From Oceanospirillaceae bacterium (GTDB lineage Bacteria; Pseudomonadota; Gammaproteobacteria; Pseudomonadales; Balneatricaceae): DNA of 64,000 bases. The stretch spans positions 32,503 through 96,502 of the forward strand of contig JAHEDZ010000006.1 in the NCBI GenBank assembly GCA_024640955.1, in the 5' to 3' direction. Of this stretch, positions 17,529 to 25,332 are shown piece by piece (the first letter of the stretch is position 1; every line of letters starts with the position of its first letter). Made by a program: the position numbers and the translations under genes. The notes under the pieces were generated by a model, which worked only from the letters and a program-made list of their open reading frames with translations, ran no database searches and was not told the DNA's origin.

Positions 17529-18229
17529 CACAGACACCCCAATTTCCACCGCTGTTCAACGGCGAGAAGGTTCCGAAGCACACAGACCCTTTTGATAAGG
17601 CGGTCAGCCGTGCAGTTGCGGGTATCGACTCTGGAACCATTTTCTACTCAGAGAATAGCGACACCCTCCGGGCGGCCCTGGTGTTAGCACCGGAAACCGC
17701 TCTAGAGGAGTCAATCCAAGCCGTCTATGTTGCACAGATTGGCCTGGCCGAGAGCCTCGGCGCTTTAGCACCACCTGAGGTACCGGTGCACTTTGAATGG
17801 CCTGATCGCATCAAGGTCAACGGTGCCGTTTGCGGCCGTGTTCGCTACGCCTGCGAAACCATGGATCCTAGCCAAACACCAAACTGGTTGGTCATTGGCA
17901 TTGAGGTATCGTTTCTACCCGAGACGGATGATCCGGGCGCTAACCCTCACCAGACTTGTCTGTATGAAGAGGGCTGCGGTGAGATCGAACCTATGGCTCT
18001 ACTCGAGAGCTGGTCTAAGCACACCCTGCTATGGCTGACCCACTTTATGGATAGCGGATTCGATCGCATCCACAACGAGTGGCGTCCGCGTTGCGACAGC
18101 CTTGGAAAAGAGATAGAGGCTCCGATGGAGGGGCTCTTTGTCGGCTTGGACGAAAAGGGCCGTATGCTACTGCGCCAGGGTGTAATGACTGAAACACTTA
18201 GCCTGATTAACTATGCGGAGCACCGATGA
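17525..18229 (+). CDS. Biotin/lipoate ligase-like protein (DUF4444 type)
   Basis: 234-residue protein with a fold like biotin/lipoate protein ligases followed by a short C-terminal domain (about 180-234, EKGRMLLRQG) that I recall as DUF4444. The ligase core motif is present but altered: residues 92-106 read WPDRIKVNGAVCGRV where active enzymes have WPNDI..(D/N)G.KvGGI, so by eye Val102 stands at the catalytic lysine. The GRGRxGR loop is also missing. It overlaps the Mrp gene and the next gene by four bases each. Role unknown; possibly a binding protein instead of a ligase. Confidence 0.8.
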   Translation: MTQTPQFPPLFNGEKVPKHTDPFDKAVSRAVAGIDSGTIFYSENSDTLRAALVLAPETALEESIQAVYVAQIGLAESLGALAPPEVPVHFEWPDRIKVNGAVCGRVRYACETMDPSQTPNWLVIGIEVSFLPETDDPGANPHQTCLYEEGCGEIEPMALLESWSKHTLLWLTHFMDSGFDRIHNEWRPRCDSLGKEIEAPMEGLFVGLDEKGRMLLRQGVMTETLSLINYAEHR

Positions 18230-18702
18230 AGTTAGCTCGAACTGTACGCCTAGATATCTCCGATCAAAATGTCTTTGACCAGCCAGCCGAAAGCGGGGAG
18301 TGGGCCATCTCGGGTGGTTTTCAATTCTCCAATTGGGGTGAGGCTGACCTCAAAGGCAAAGCCAAACAAGCATTCAGCAATGGTTGGTATAGCGTGGAGT
18401 CTGGCGGCCGTGCCAGTTTCGTTAGCGTTTGCGCCATCACCGAGGCGGAACTCGAGAGTGTAAAACGACAACTCGCGCAAACCTTTGTCCAGATCTACGG
18501 TGCGCCCAGCGTCGATGCCGCAATGCCAGTTGCTGTTGACGAAGTAGAGCAGATGCAAGCGATGTGTGAGGATTTTGACGACAACACCCTGTTAATGGTG
18601 AGCCGAACGTTGACCGACTTAGGCGTAGAAGAGACCTATCGCTCGCGAGCGCCGCAGGATGCTTCGCTCGAAGCCTTTGCGGTTCACGGCAGCTACGATT
18701 AG
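18226..18702 (+). CDS. DUF6505-like protein of the FDH island
   Basis: 158-residue soluble protein that I recall, with moderate confidence, as the DUF6505 family, which accompanies the ligase-like gene in FDH clusters. No signal peptide, membrane segment or catalytic motif is apparent; recognisable parts are KLARTVRLDISDQNVF at the start and GEWAISGGFQFSNW. Its ATG lies inside the end of the previous gene (ATGA overlap), and it closes the rightward operon ferredoxin-mrp-ligase-like-DUF6505. Confidence 0.75.
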   Translation: MKLARTVRLDISDQNVFDQPAESGEWAISGGFQFSNWGEADLKGKAKQAFSNGWYSVESGGRASFVSVCAITEAELESVKRQLAQTFVQIYGAPSVDAAMPVAVDEVEQMQAMCEDFDDNTLLMVSRTLTDLGVEETYRSRAPQDASLEAFAVHGSYD

Positions 18703-18723
18703 AGATGTTGCTATAGAGGTGAA

Positions 18724-18741
18724 GGGCTCTAATTAGAGCCC
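18724..18741. terminator. Palindrome between converging DUF6505 and moeA genes
   Basis: Perfect 18-base palindrome GGGCTCTAATTAGAGCCC that includes the moeA stop codon. It sits where two transcripts meet. No T-tract follows on either strand, so termination is only suggested. Confidence 0.6.
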
Positions 18742-19980
18742 GAAACTCGAATAGGGGATGTAGCGCACAGTTACACCTGGCTCAATCTGTTGAGCTGATT
18801 CATCTAGCTCGACCAAGCCCTGTGACCAAGCCAACCCTGTGACCCTTCCAGAACCCTCTGAGCTAAACACCTCGACCTTGCCATCACGCACTCTCGCCCG
18901 CAGCAATTCTGAGCGTCCTGGCTTTTTGTTCTTGGTGAAGTTAGCCTGCATCTCAAACCCTTGAGGTTCAAACCACTCGCCTCCTGAAAGCAGCGCCATT
19001 GCGGGTGCGGCAAACCTCAGAGTACAGACCCACGCAGCAACAGGGTTGCCGGGCAAACCAACTACCGGCGTGCCTTTGTACATCGCCAGCGCTAGCGGCC
19101 GACCGGGCTTCAGAGCGATACGCCAGTTGCTGATTTCACCCTGAGCTTTCAAGGTCTTCGAGACGTGATCCTCATCTCCGGCGGAGATACCACCGCTGGT
19201 CAGGATAATGTCGCACTGTTCAGCGCCCGCATCCAGGGCTTTAACAACCTCTTCCGCTCTATCCAATGCGTGACCGAGATCGACCACCTGATATCCCAGC
19301 TGAGCGACCAATGACATCAACATAGGGCGGTTTGCGTCGTAAATTTGCCAGTCAGTCACATCTGCTCCGACTGGTTTAACTTCATCCCCCGTCGAGAGCA
19401 CACCCACTCGTAGCGGCTTGAACGCATCAACCTGGGTTACGCCAACACTGGCTAGAACAGAAATATGTGTAGGTGCGAGACGCGTGCCAGCACCAATAAT
19501 TGCATCACCGGATAAGATATCCTCGCCCGCTTGGCGCGTATTTGCACGCTGCTTCAACGAACCGTTCAGATGCAATACGCCATCGACGGCTTCACAATCC
19601 TCATCCAACACGACGGTGTCGGTACCGGCAGGCACAACGGCTCCAGTCAGAATACGAATAGCGTGCCCAACAGGCACCTCCGCCTGATAGGGAACCCCTG
19701 CAGCACTGCGGCCATCTACCAGCGGCATCTGCGTATGCACATCCGTAAGAGGGCCAGCAAAAGCGTAGCCATCAACGGCTGAATTAGTACTTGGAGGATG
19801 GGCACGAGGGGCTAAAACATCTTTCGCCAAGATGCGGCCATTAGCCTCAGCCAGTGGCACCCCTGTTTCGATCTCAACGACCGGATGCAATCGCTCTTTT
19901 AGGCGCGCCAACGCCTCTTCGACAGGAGTCCAGTTAACACCGGGCGGTAGCGCAAAACAGTCGTTACGTAAGGGCTTCAT
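18733..19980 (-). CDS. moeA: Molybdopterin molybdenumtransferase
   Basis: Inserts molybdenum (or tungsten) into adenylylated molybdopterin. The product of 415 residues shows the MoeA domain with the GVLSTGDEV and LTSGGISAGDEDHV segments and PGRPLALAMYKGTPVVGLPGNPVA, then a C-terminal beta domain. ATG at 19980 is preceded by a perfect AGGAGG; the longer open frame is rejected. It overlaps the end of mobB by 17 bases in another frame. Part of the leftward cofactor set fdhD-mobA-mobB-moeA. Confidence 0.96.
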   Translation of the reverse strand: MKPLRNDCFALPPGVNWTPVEEALARLKERLHPVVEIETGVPLAEANGRILAKDVLAPRAHPPSTNSAVDGYAFAGPLTDVHTQMPLVDGRSAAGVPYQAEVPVGHAIRILTGAVVPAGTDTVVLDEDCEAVDGVLHLNGSLKQRANTRQAGEDILSGDAIIGAGTRLAPTHISVLASVGVTQVDAFKPLRVGVLSTGDEVKPVGADVTDWQIYDANRPMLMSLVAQLGYQVVDLGHALDRAEEVVKALDAGAEQCDIILTSGGISAGDEDHVSKTLKAQGEISNWRIALKPGRPLALAMYKGTPVVGLPGNPVAAWVCTLRFAAPAMALLSGGEWFEPQGFEMQANFTKNKKPGRSELLRARVRDGKVEVFSSEGSGRVTGLAWSQGLVELDESAQQIEPGVTVRYIPYSSFGL

Positions 19981-20467
19981 GTGCCTCCTGCACCAGAATA
20001 AAGTCGACCATTGATTTAACGTCGTTAATATCAAACTCTGGGCCGTCAAAGTCCAGCTTATAGTCGGTTGCTACCGCGATTATATCGGGATCATGGTGAA
20101 AGAGCGGGGTCTGGTCACAGGTTTGCAGGTGTACTTCGATCTTCGGATGACGATGCGATTTCATCCCCTCGACGACAACCCAATCACAGGGACTGAGCCG
20201 CGAAAGTAGCTCATCCAGATCGGGCTCCGGTGAACCGCGCAGTTCGTGCATAACGGCATAGCGCTGACCGCTGGCGAGTATCACCTCGTTTGCACCGGCG
20301 TCTCTGTGTCGATAGCTATCCGTACCTTTCTGGTCGACATCAACAAAGTGGTGGGCATGTTTAACGGAGCTCACGTTGAACCCGCGTGAACTCAGCTCGC
20401 TAATAACCGCTGTAGCGAGGGTTGTCTTACCACAGTTTTTCCAACCGACTATCCCGATAATCTTCAC
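19964..20467 (-). CDS. mobB: Molybdopterin-guanine dinucleotide biosynthesis protein B
   Basis: 167-residue GTP-binding protein that assists MobA in making bis-MGD. The Walker A motif GWKNCGKTT is at residues 8-16, and KHAHH and VVVEGMKSHRHPKIEV further on are family signatures. Starts with GTG (GTGA overlap with the mobA stop), and its end overlaps moeA. Confidence 0.95.
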   Translation of the reverse strand: MKIIGIVGWKNCGKTTLATAVISELSSRGFNVSSVKHAHHFVDVDQKGTDSYRHRDAGANEVILASGQRYAVMHELRGSPEPDLDELLSRLSPCDWVVVEGMKSHRHPKIEVHLQTCDQTPLFHHDPDIIAVATDYKLDFDGPEFDINDVKSMVDFILVQEAHEALT

Positions 20468-21051
20468 TTGAGGTGCTGCTCCGCCCAGGCCAGATCCTCT
20501 GGCGTATTGATATTAAAGAAGTCGTTCTCGTTGAAGAGTACCAGAGATTCACCCTGAGCTTGCGTCCATTGGCGAATCTTTCTTACCCCGTCCTTCAACG
20601 CACTGCGCAGCTCTTCTCGACAGCTCACTTTCCAGCGCCCAAATGTGGGCTGAGGCAGGCGTCCGCGCTGCGGATCAGGTGTTGCAGCCAGTACAACCGG
20701 TGTAGTCTCTGTGCAAAAGCGCTCAACTAGGTCGGCGGGGAAATTTGGGGTATCCGCAGCAACGCTCACTATCCACTCATAGCCCTGCTCAGCGGCCCAA
20801 TCCATGCCTGCCAAAACACCTGCTAGGGGGCCTGGATAGTCTGATATCGAATCAGGGACAACGGGTAAACCGAGGTCATCAAAACGACTGAGATCACCGT
20901 TGGCATTAATCACGACGGCATCGACCTGCGGGGCGATTCGCTCAATCACGCGCTCTATTAGGGTTTGTCCGTGGAGTTCAAGCCGGCCTTTATCGACTCC
21001 ACCCATACGACTTGCCAGACCGCCCGCCAGAACCACAGCACACTCAGCCAA
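20464..21051 (-). CDS. mobA: Molybdenum cofactor guanylyltransferase
   Basis: 195-residue nucleotidyltransferase that attaches GMP to molybdopterin to form the MGD cofactor of FDH. The nucleotide-binding motif is LAGGLASRMGGVDKG at residues 8-22; PGPLAGVLAG and the metal site VAADTPNFP follow. The start is TTG at 21051 with AAAGGAG six bases upstream; it overlaps the fdhD end by eight bases. Confidence 0.95.
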   Translation of the reverse strand: MAECAVVLAGGLASRMGGVDKGRLELHGQTLIERVIERIAPQVDAVVINANGDLSRFDDLGLPVVPDSISDYPGPLAGVLAGMDWAAEQGYEWIVSVAADTPNFPADLVERFCTETTPVVLAATPDPQRGRLPQPTFGRWKVSCREELRSALKDGVRKIRQWTQAQGESLVLFNENDFFNINTPEDLAWAEQHLK

Positions 21052-21913
21052 GTCGAGCTCCTTTACGTTGCATCTTGTCGCTCTCGTCGACCACCAAATT
21101 GAGGTCCTGATCGTAGATCAAGCGGTGCTGCCCACTCAGGCAGGTAAACTTTTTCCCGCGCATTCGACCAATCAAAGTCAGGCCAACCTGGCGCGCTATA
21201 TCAACACCCCAGGCGGTAAATCCCGAACGGCTTATCAGTGTCGGAATACCCATCAAGGCGGTTTTTATAACCATCTCCGATGTGAGTCGCCCCGTCGTAT
21301 AAAGAACTTTGTCGGCGGCACTGACGCCGTTCATATGCATCCAGCCGGCGATCTTATCAACGGCGTTATGTCGGCCCACATCTTCCATGTAAGCAAGCAC
21401 TTCCTCACCCTGACAGAGTGCTGTCCCGTGAATAGCTCCCGTCTCCATATAGAGGCTCGGCGTATGGTTCACTTTATATGAGAGCGCATAGAAGCTGCTG
21501 GTGTTAACCGGTGTATCCTCCAACTCTAGCCCCTCCAGCCCTGCCATCATATCGCCAAACACAGTACCCACAGCACATCCCGACGTACGTGTCTTCTTCT
21601 CAAGCTTCTCCTCAACGTTAGTCGGCGATGTCGTGCGGACCACAGCGACCTCAAGCTCTTCGTCATAATCTATGGCAGTCACTTGATCAGTCGCTTTGAG
21701 CATCCCCTGATTCAACAGAAAACCGAGCGCAAGGTATTCGGGGTAGTCGCCAATCGTCATCGCGGTGACGATCTCTTGCGAGTTGAGGTAAATAGTCAGA
21801 GGGCGCTCTTCAATCACCTTGATAGATTTGGGATGCCCAAGCTCATCAACGCCCTCCACCTCTCTCGAGAGACGCGGATCATCGGGGTTTGGGACAGGTT
21901 TTTTTTGATTCAT
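21044..21913 (-). CDS. fdhD: FDH accessory sulfurtransferase FdhD
   Basis: 289-residue FdhD family protein. E. coli FdhD takes sulfur from IscS and transfers it to the FDH cofactor, making the enzyme active. Recognisable parts are PRPLTIYLNSQEIVTAM-like N-terminal region, DVGRHNAVDKI and TTGRLTSEMV. The catalytic loop reads RTSGCAVGTVFG with only Cys113, where E. coli has a CxxC; single-cysteine versions exist in the family. First gene of the fdhD-mobA-mobB-moeA unit. Confidence 0.95.
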   Translation of the reverse strand: MNQKKPVPNPDDPRLSREVEGVDELGHPKSIKVIEERPLTIYLNSQEIVTAMTIGDYPEYLALGFLLNQGMLKATDQVTAIDYDEELEVAVVRTTSPTNVEEKLEKKTRTSGCAVGTVFGDMMAGLEGLELEDTPVNTSSFYALSYKVNHTPSLYMETGAIHGTALCQGEEVLAYMEDVGRHNAVDKIAGWMHMNGVSAADKVLYTTGRLTSEMVIKTALMGIPTLISRSGFTAWGVDIARQVGLTLIGRMRGKKFTCLSGQHRLIYDQDLNLVVDESDKMQRKGARLG

Positions 21914-22076
21914 CTTTTTATTGCCAGCTCAGGGACTACTAATTTGCGAGGGCCGCTTTTTATCTTTTTACCTTTACGTGCAGGCCAGCCTCTCTGATCA
22001 GCTAAAAAATCGCAACTGCGGTTCGCTGAGTTGCCTGTCTGTTGTATCCTTAACACTCTGCTTTAGAGAGTAAACC

Positions 22077-22943
22077 ATGTCAGAGTTTTTAACGACCAAA
22101 GAGGTAGCCGAGCTACTGCGCATCAAAGAGCGCAAGGTGTACGACCTCGCAGCTCGCAATACCATTCCCTGCGCCAAGGCGACGGGCAAACTCCTGTTTC
22201 CCAAAGCGGAGATCCGCGCCTGGATGCAGGAGAAGGGAATTAGCTCAGAGACGACGACAGCACCCCAGGCAATCGTGGTTGGCTCACATGACCCAGTGTT
22301 TGAGTGGGCTCTCAGCGCTTCCGGATCCGGCATTCCAACGCTCTTTAGCGGCAGCTTCGATGGCCTGCAGCGTTACAAAAAACGTGAAGGCGTAATCTGT
22401 GCGATTCACATCGAGAATACCGATCAGTCCGGTTGGAACTCTGAAATCATGAATCAAGAGCTCGCGAGCAGTCCGAGTGTGCTTGTACACTGGGCTCGAC
22501 GCGAACGCGGGTTAATCGTTAAGCCGGATACTGATATTTCTGGCTTCACAGATCTCGCTGGCGAACGTCTAGTAGCACGCCAGTCGGGCACGGGTTCACA
22601 AACTGCTTTTTTATCCCGCGCTGAGCAGGTTGGACTGAATCCAGAAACCCTCAATTTTACTCGCGAAGCGCAAACAGAAACCGAAGCCGCACTCGCTATT
22701 CTAGAGGATCAGGCCGACGCCGCCTTCGGGCTTCGCTGCTTTGCGGAGCGCTACGGACTCGACTTCATACCGTGCTGTATTGAGTCCTATGACTTGGTGA
22801 TCGACCGCCACGCCTATTTCGAGCCACCTATCCAATCTTTACTGAGTTTTATCCGTTCGGCCGCGTTCGCAGCTGAGGCCGCCCGCTACGTTGGCTACGA
22901 CGTAACGGACGCTGGCCAAGTGCTTTTTAATGGAGCCCGCTAA
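22077..22943 (+). CDS. HTH one-component regulator with periplasmic-binding-protein-like domain
   Basis: 288-residue predicted transcription regulator. Residues 3-52 form an excisionase/MerR-like helix-turn-helix (FLTTKEVAELLRIKERKVYDLA...PKAEIRAWM). The rest resembles a substrate-binding protein of the molybdate/tungstate type (GERLVARQSGTGSQTAF, ADAAFGLRCFAERYGLDFIP), so it probably senses an oxyanion in the cytoplasm. It is divergent from fdhD and convergent with tupA. Control of tup, MOT1 or the cofactor genes by tungstate or molybdate is inferred from the fold and position. Confidence 0.85.
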   Translation: MSEFLTTKEVAELLRIKERKVYDLAARNTIPCAKATGKLLFPKAEIRAWMQEKGISSETTTAPQAIVVGSHDPVFEWALSASGSGIPTLFSGSFDGLQRYKKREGVICAIHIENTDQSGWNSEIMNQELASSPSVLVHWARRERGLIVKPDTDISGFTDLAGERLVARQSGTGSQTAFLSRAEQVGLNPETLNFTREAQTETEAALAILEDQADAAFGLRCFAERYGLDFIPCCIESYDLVIDRHAYFEPPIQSLLSFIRSAAFAAEAARYVGYDVTDAGQVLFNGAR

Positions 22944-22946
22944 ACG

Positions 22947-23765
22947 CTAATTAGCATTAGGGAAAAAAAGCTGATTGCCCGCCACTTTATAGCTGGCAAT
23001 AGCGTTTTGGCCCTTTCCAGAAAGCAGCCAATCGATAAACTTTTGTCCAGCATCAACATTGACGCTAGGGCACTTCTGAGAGCTCACTAAGATAACGCCG
23101 TACTGGTTAAACAGACGCGTATCACCCTCAACATGAATCTGAAAATCACCTTTGTTACCAAATTTGGTCCAGGTAGCCCGGTCAGTCATTGCATAGGCCC
23201 CCATACCCACCGCAATGTTGAGCGTAGCCCCCATGCCAGAGCCCGTTTCACGATACCAAGTGCCTGAACTCTCATCTGGATTTACACCGGTCGCCTTCCA
23301 CAGGCGCAACTCCGCTTTGTGAGTACCGGAGTCATCGCCACGAGAAGCAAACAGCGCTTGCGCGGATGCGATCTTCTCTAGCGATTCTGAGACTGAGTTT
23401 GACCCTGTCACGCCTGCTGGATCATCGGCAGGCCCTACAACAACAAAGTCGTTATACATCAGGTCAGAGCGACTGACACCGAACCCGGCTGCAACAAACT
23501 TCTCCTCAGATGCTTTTGCGTGCACCAAAAGCACATCCCCATCACAACGCTCAGCATTCTTAATCGCCTGTCCGGTGCCAACTGCAACAACATTTACTTT
23601 GACACCGGTATCGGCCTCGACCATCGGCAAAAGATGGTCGTAGAGGCCGGAGTTTTTGGTGGATGTAGTCGACTGTACAATGATTGAGTCGGCCAGCACC
23701 GCACCACTGATTAGCGACGCGGCCAAAAATGCTGTTGCTGAGGACAAGGCGTTGCGGCTTTTCAT
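22947..23765 (-). CDS. tupA: Tungstate ABC transporter substrate-binding protein
   Basis: Periplasmic binding protein of 272 residues with a signal peptide (MKSRNALSSATAFLAASLISGAVLA). The motif TTSTKNSG just after the cleavage site is the TupA oxyanion-binding signature, and CDGDVLLVHAKASEE and YNDFVVVGP are also typical. TupA proteins bind tungstate far better than molybdate. ATG at 23765 follows an AAGGAAG site; the open frame extends upstream to 23798. Last gene of tupBCA on the minus strand. Confidence 0.92.
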   Translation of the reverse strand: MKSRNALSSATAFLAASLISGAVLADSIIVQSTTSTKNSGLYDHLLPMVEADTGVKVNVVAVGTGQAIKNAERCDGDVLLVHAKASEEKFVAAGFGVSRSDLMYNDFVVVGPADDPAGVTGSNSVSESLEKIASAQALFASRGDDSGTHKAELRLWKATGVNPDESSGTWYRETGSGMGATLNIAVGMGAYAMTDRATWTKFGNKGDFQIHVEGDTRLFNQYGVILVSSQKCPSVNVDAGQKFIDWLLSGKGQNAIASYKVAGNQLFFPNAN

Positions 23766-23797
23766 CGAAGGTCTTCCTTCTGGTAATTTCAGGGTCA

Positions 23798-24523
23798 TTA
23801 GATCAACAGCTCGCCCGCGAGATAGGCTTGAGCCTCCCTCGACACCGGCTGATGAAAGAAGTTTTGAGCGCTCGTATGCTCGGTAATTTTTCCTTGATGC
23901 AGAAACACCACATCCGAGGCTAGACGCTTAGCCTGACCAATATCATGTGAAACAAAGATTACTTTGACGCCCGCGTCGGCGGCCTGCTGAATCAGACGTT
24001 CGATGATCAACACCGATCCCGGATCTAGACTGGCCGTTGGCTCGTCCAACAGTAAGATTTTTGGCTGCGTCAGAAGAGCACGCGCTAGCGCCAGTCTTTG
24101 TTGCTCACCACCCGAGAGTCTGCGTGCCGGCTGCTTGGCCTTCTCGTACAGATGCACCTCAGACAACAGAGCCTCTATCTGCGCTGCAGTTGCGCCCTCA
24201 GGAGCAGCAAACAGCATGTTCTGCTCGACTGTGCGACGCAGCAGCGTGGGCTTCTGGAACACCATCGCCTGCTCACTTCGAGTCTGTTGCAGCGAACGGC
24301 CAGCGAATTCTATCTCACCCTCAGCAGGCAGCAGGCCGTGAAGTGAGCGCAGAAAAAGGCTTTTACCCGCCCCATTCGCGCCCATTACCAAGGTGACGCC
24401 CGACTCATAGCAGTTCAGCTCCAGCCCACGCAGCAGCTCTTGGCCATTTAAAAGAAGACGCAGCGAGCGCACCGCCAACACCGGTTCATTTAGGTTTGTT
24501 GCGAGCGGTTGTGGGTTAAACAT
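23798..24523 (-). CDS. tupC: Tungstate ABC transporter ATPase
   Basis: ABC ATPase of 241 residues with Walker A GANGAGKS, signature [16 protein letters not shown], Walker B ILLLDEPTAS and the switch histidine in IFVSHDIGQA. ATG at 24523 overlaps the tupB end by eight bases; the longer start at 24553 lies inside tupB. Gene order B-C-A identifies it as the energy subunit of the tungstate importer. Confidence 0.92.
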   Translation of the reverse strand: MFNPQPLATNLNEPVLAVRSLRLLLNGQELLRGLELNCYESGVTLVMGANGAGKSLFLRSLHGLLPAEGEIEFAGRSLQQTRSEQAMVFQKPTLLRRTVEQNMLFAAPEGATAAQIEALLSEVHLYEKAKQPARRLSGGEQQRLALARALLTQPKILLLDEPTASLDPGSVLIIERLIQQAADAGVKVIFVSHDIGQAKRLASDVVFLHQGKITEHTSAQNFFHQPVSREAQAYLAGELLI

Positions 24524-25217
24524 AGGCGTTCCTTTGGGCGAAGGTACGCACAAACATGACCGCCGCGTTGACCAAAAGCGCCATTGCGACCAGAATCATA
24601 CCCAAAGCCAGGGCCATCGCGAGCTCGCCTTTTGCGGTCTCGAGCGCAATCGCTGTCGTCATTACACGGGTAAGGTGATCAATATTGCCACCCACAATGA
24701 TTACGGCCCCCACCTCAGATACGGCACGCCCAAATCCTGCCAAAACAGCAGTGACCAGCGAATAACGGGCATCCCATAAATAGACCGGTACTGCTCGTAT
24801 CTTAGTGACTCTCAGACTCTGAAAAAGCTCGGAGTATTCCAGATGCAGATCCTCCATCGTCTGGTGAGCCAAAGAAGCGATAATTGGCGTAATCAGAAGG
24901 ATCTGCGCAATAACCATGGCGGTCGGCGTGTAAAGCAGACCGAGTACACCCAAGGGACCTGAGCGCGAGAGCATTAGGTACACCAGAAGACCGATAACGA
25001 CAGGTGGCATCGCCATTAGAGAGTTGAGGCAGGTTATAACGATGCGTTTACCGGGGAATTGGCTAATAGCCAACAGGGTACCCAGGGGCAACGCCAAGAG
25101 CACAGAAACAGTAAGGGCTGTGAGGCTAACCTCAATAGACAGCAGCATAATCTCGTACAGATCAGGGTCTGCTGAACCGATGAGTGTCATGGCCTCGAAA
25201 AACGAATCAATAAGCAT
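24516..25217 (-). CDS. tupB: Tungstate ABC transporter permease
   Basis: 233-residue inner-membrane permease with about five to six hydrophobic helices. The cytoplasmic coupling loop is EVGAVIIVGGNIDHLTRVMTTAI, the standard place for contact with the ATPase, and RSGPLGVLGLLYTPTAMVIAQ is typical of the TupB group. First gene of tupBCA. Confidence 0.92.
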   Translation of the reverse strand: MLIDSFFEAMTLIGSADPDLYEIMLLSIEVSLTALTVSVLLALPLGTLLAISQFPGKRIVITCLNSLMAMPPVVIGLLVYLMLSRSGPLGVLGLLYTPTAMVIAQILLITPIIASLAHQTMEDLHLEYSELFQSLRVTKIRAVPVYLWDARYSLVTAVLAGFGRAVSEVGAVIIVGGNIDHLTRVMTTAIALETAKGELAMALALGMILVAMALLVNAAVMFVRTFAQRNAYV

Positions 25218-25224
25218 AAAACTG

Positions 25225-25264
25225 CATTTTTTACATTTCTTGTAATTTTTTCGTATTTTTTACC
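25225..25264. promoter_or_regulatory. A/T-rich direct repeats upstream of tupBCA
   Basis: Three similar segments CATTTTTTAC (25225-25234), AATTTTTTCG (25244-25253) and GTATTTTTTACC (25253-25264) lie between the divergent tupB and MOT1-type genes. They are candidate binding sites for an oxyanion-responsive regulator, such as the HTH/binding-protein regulator at 22077-22943. This is inference from position and repetition only. Confidence 0.35.
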
Positions 25265-25332
25265 CTAAACGGATCAATTGCAAGCTCAAGAAAAATCACT
25301 AAGATGTACGAACAACAAAAAAAGAGCCCGAC

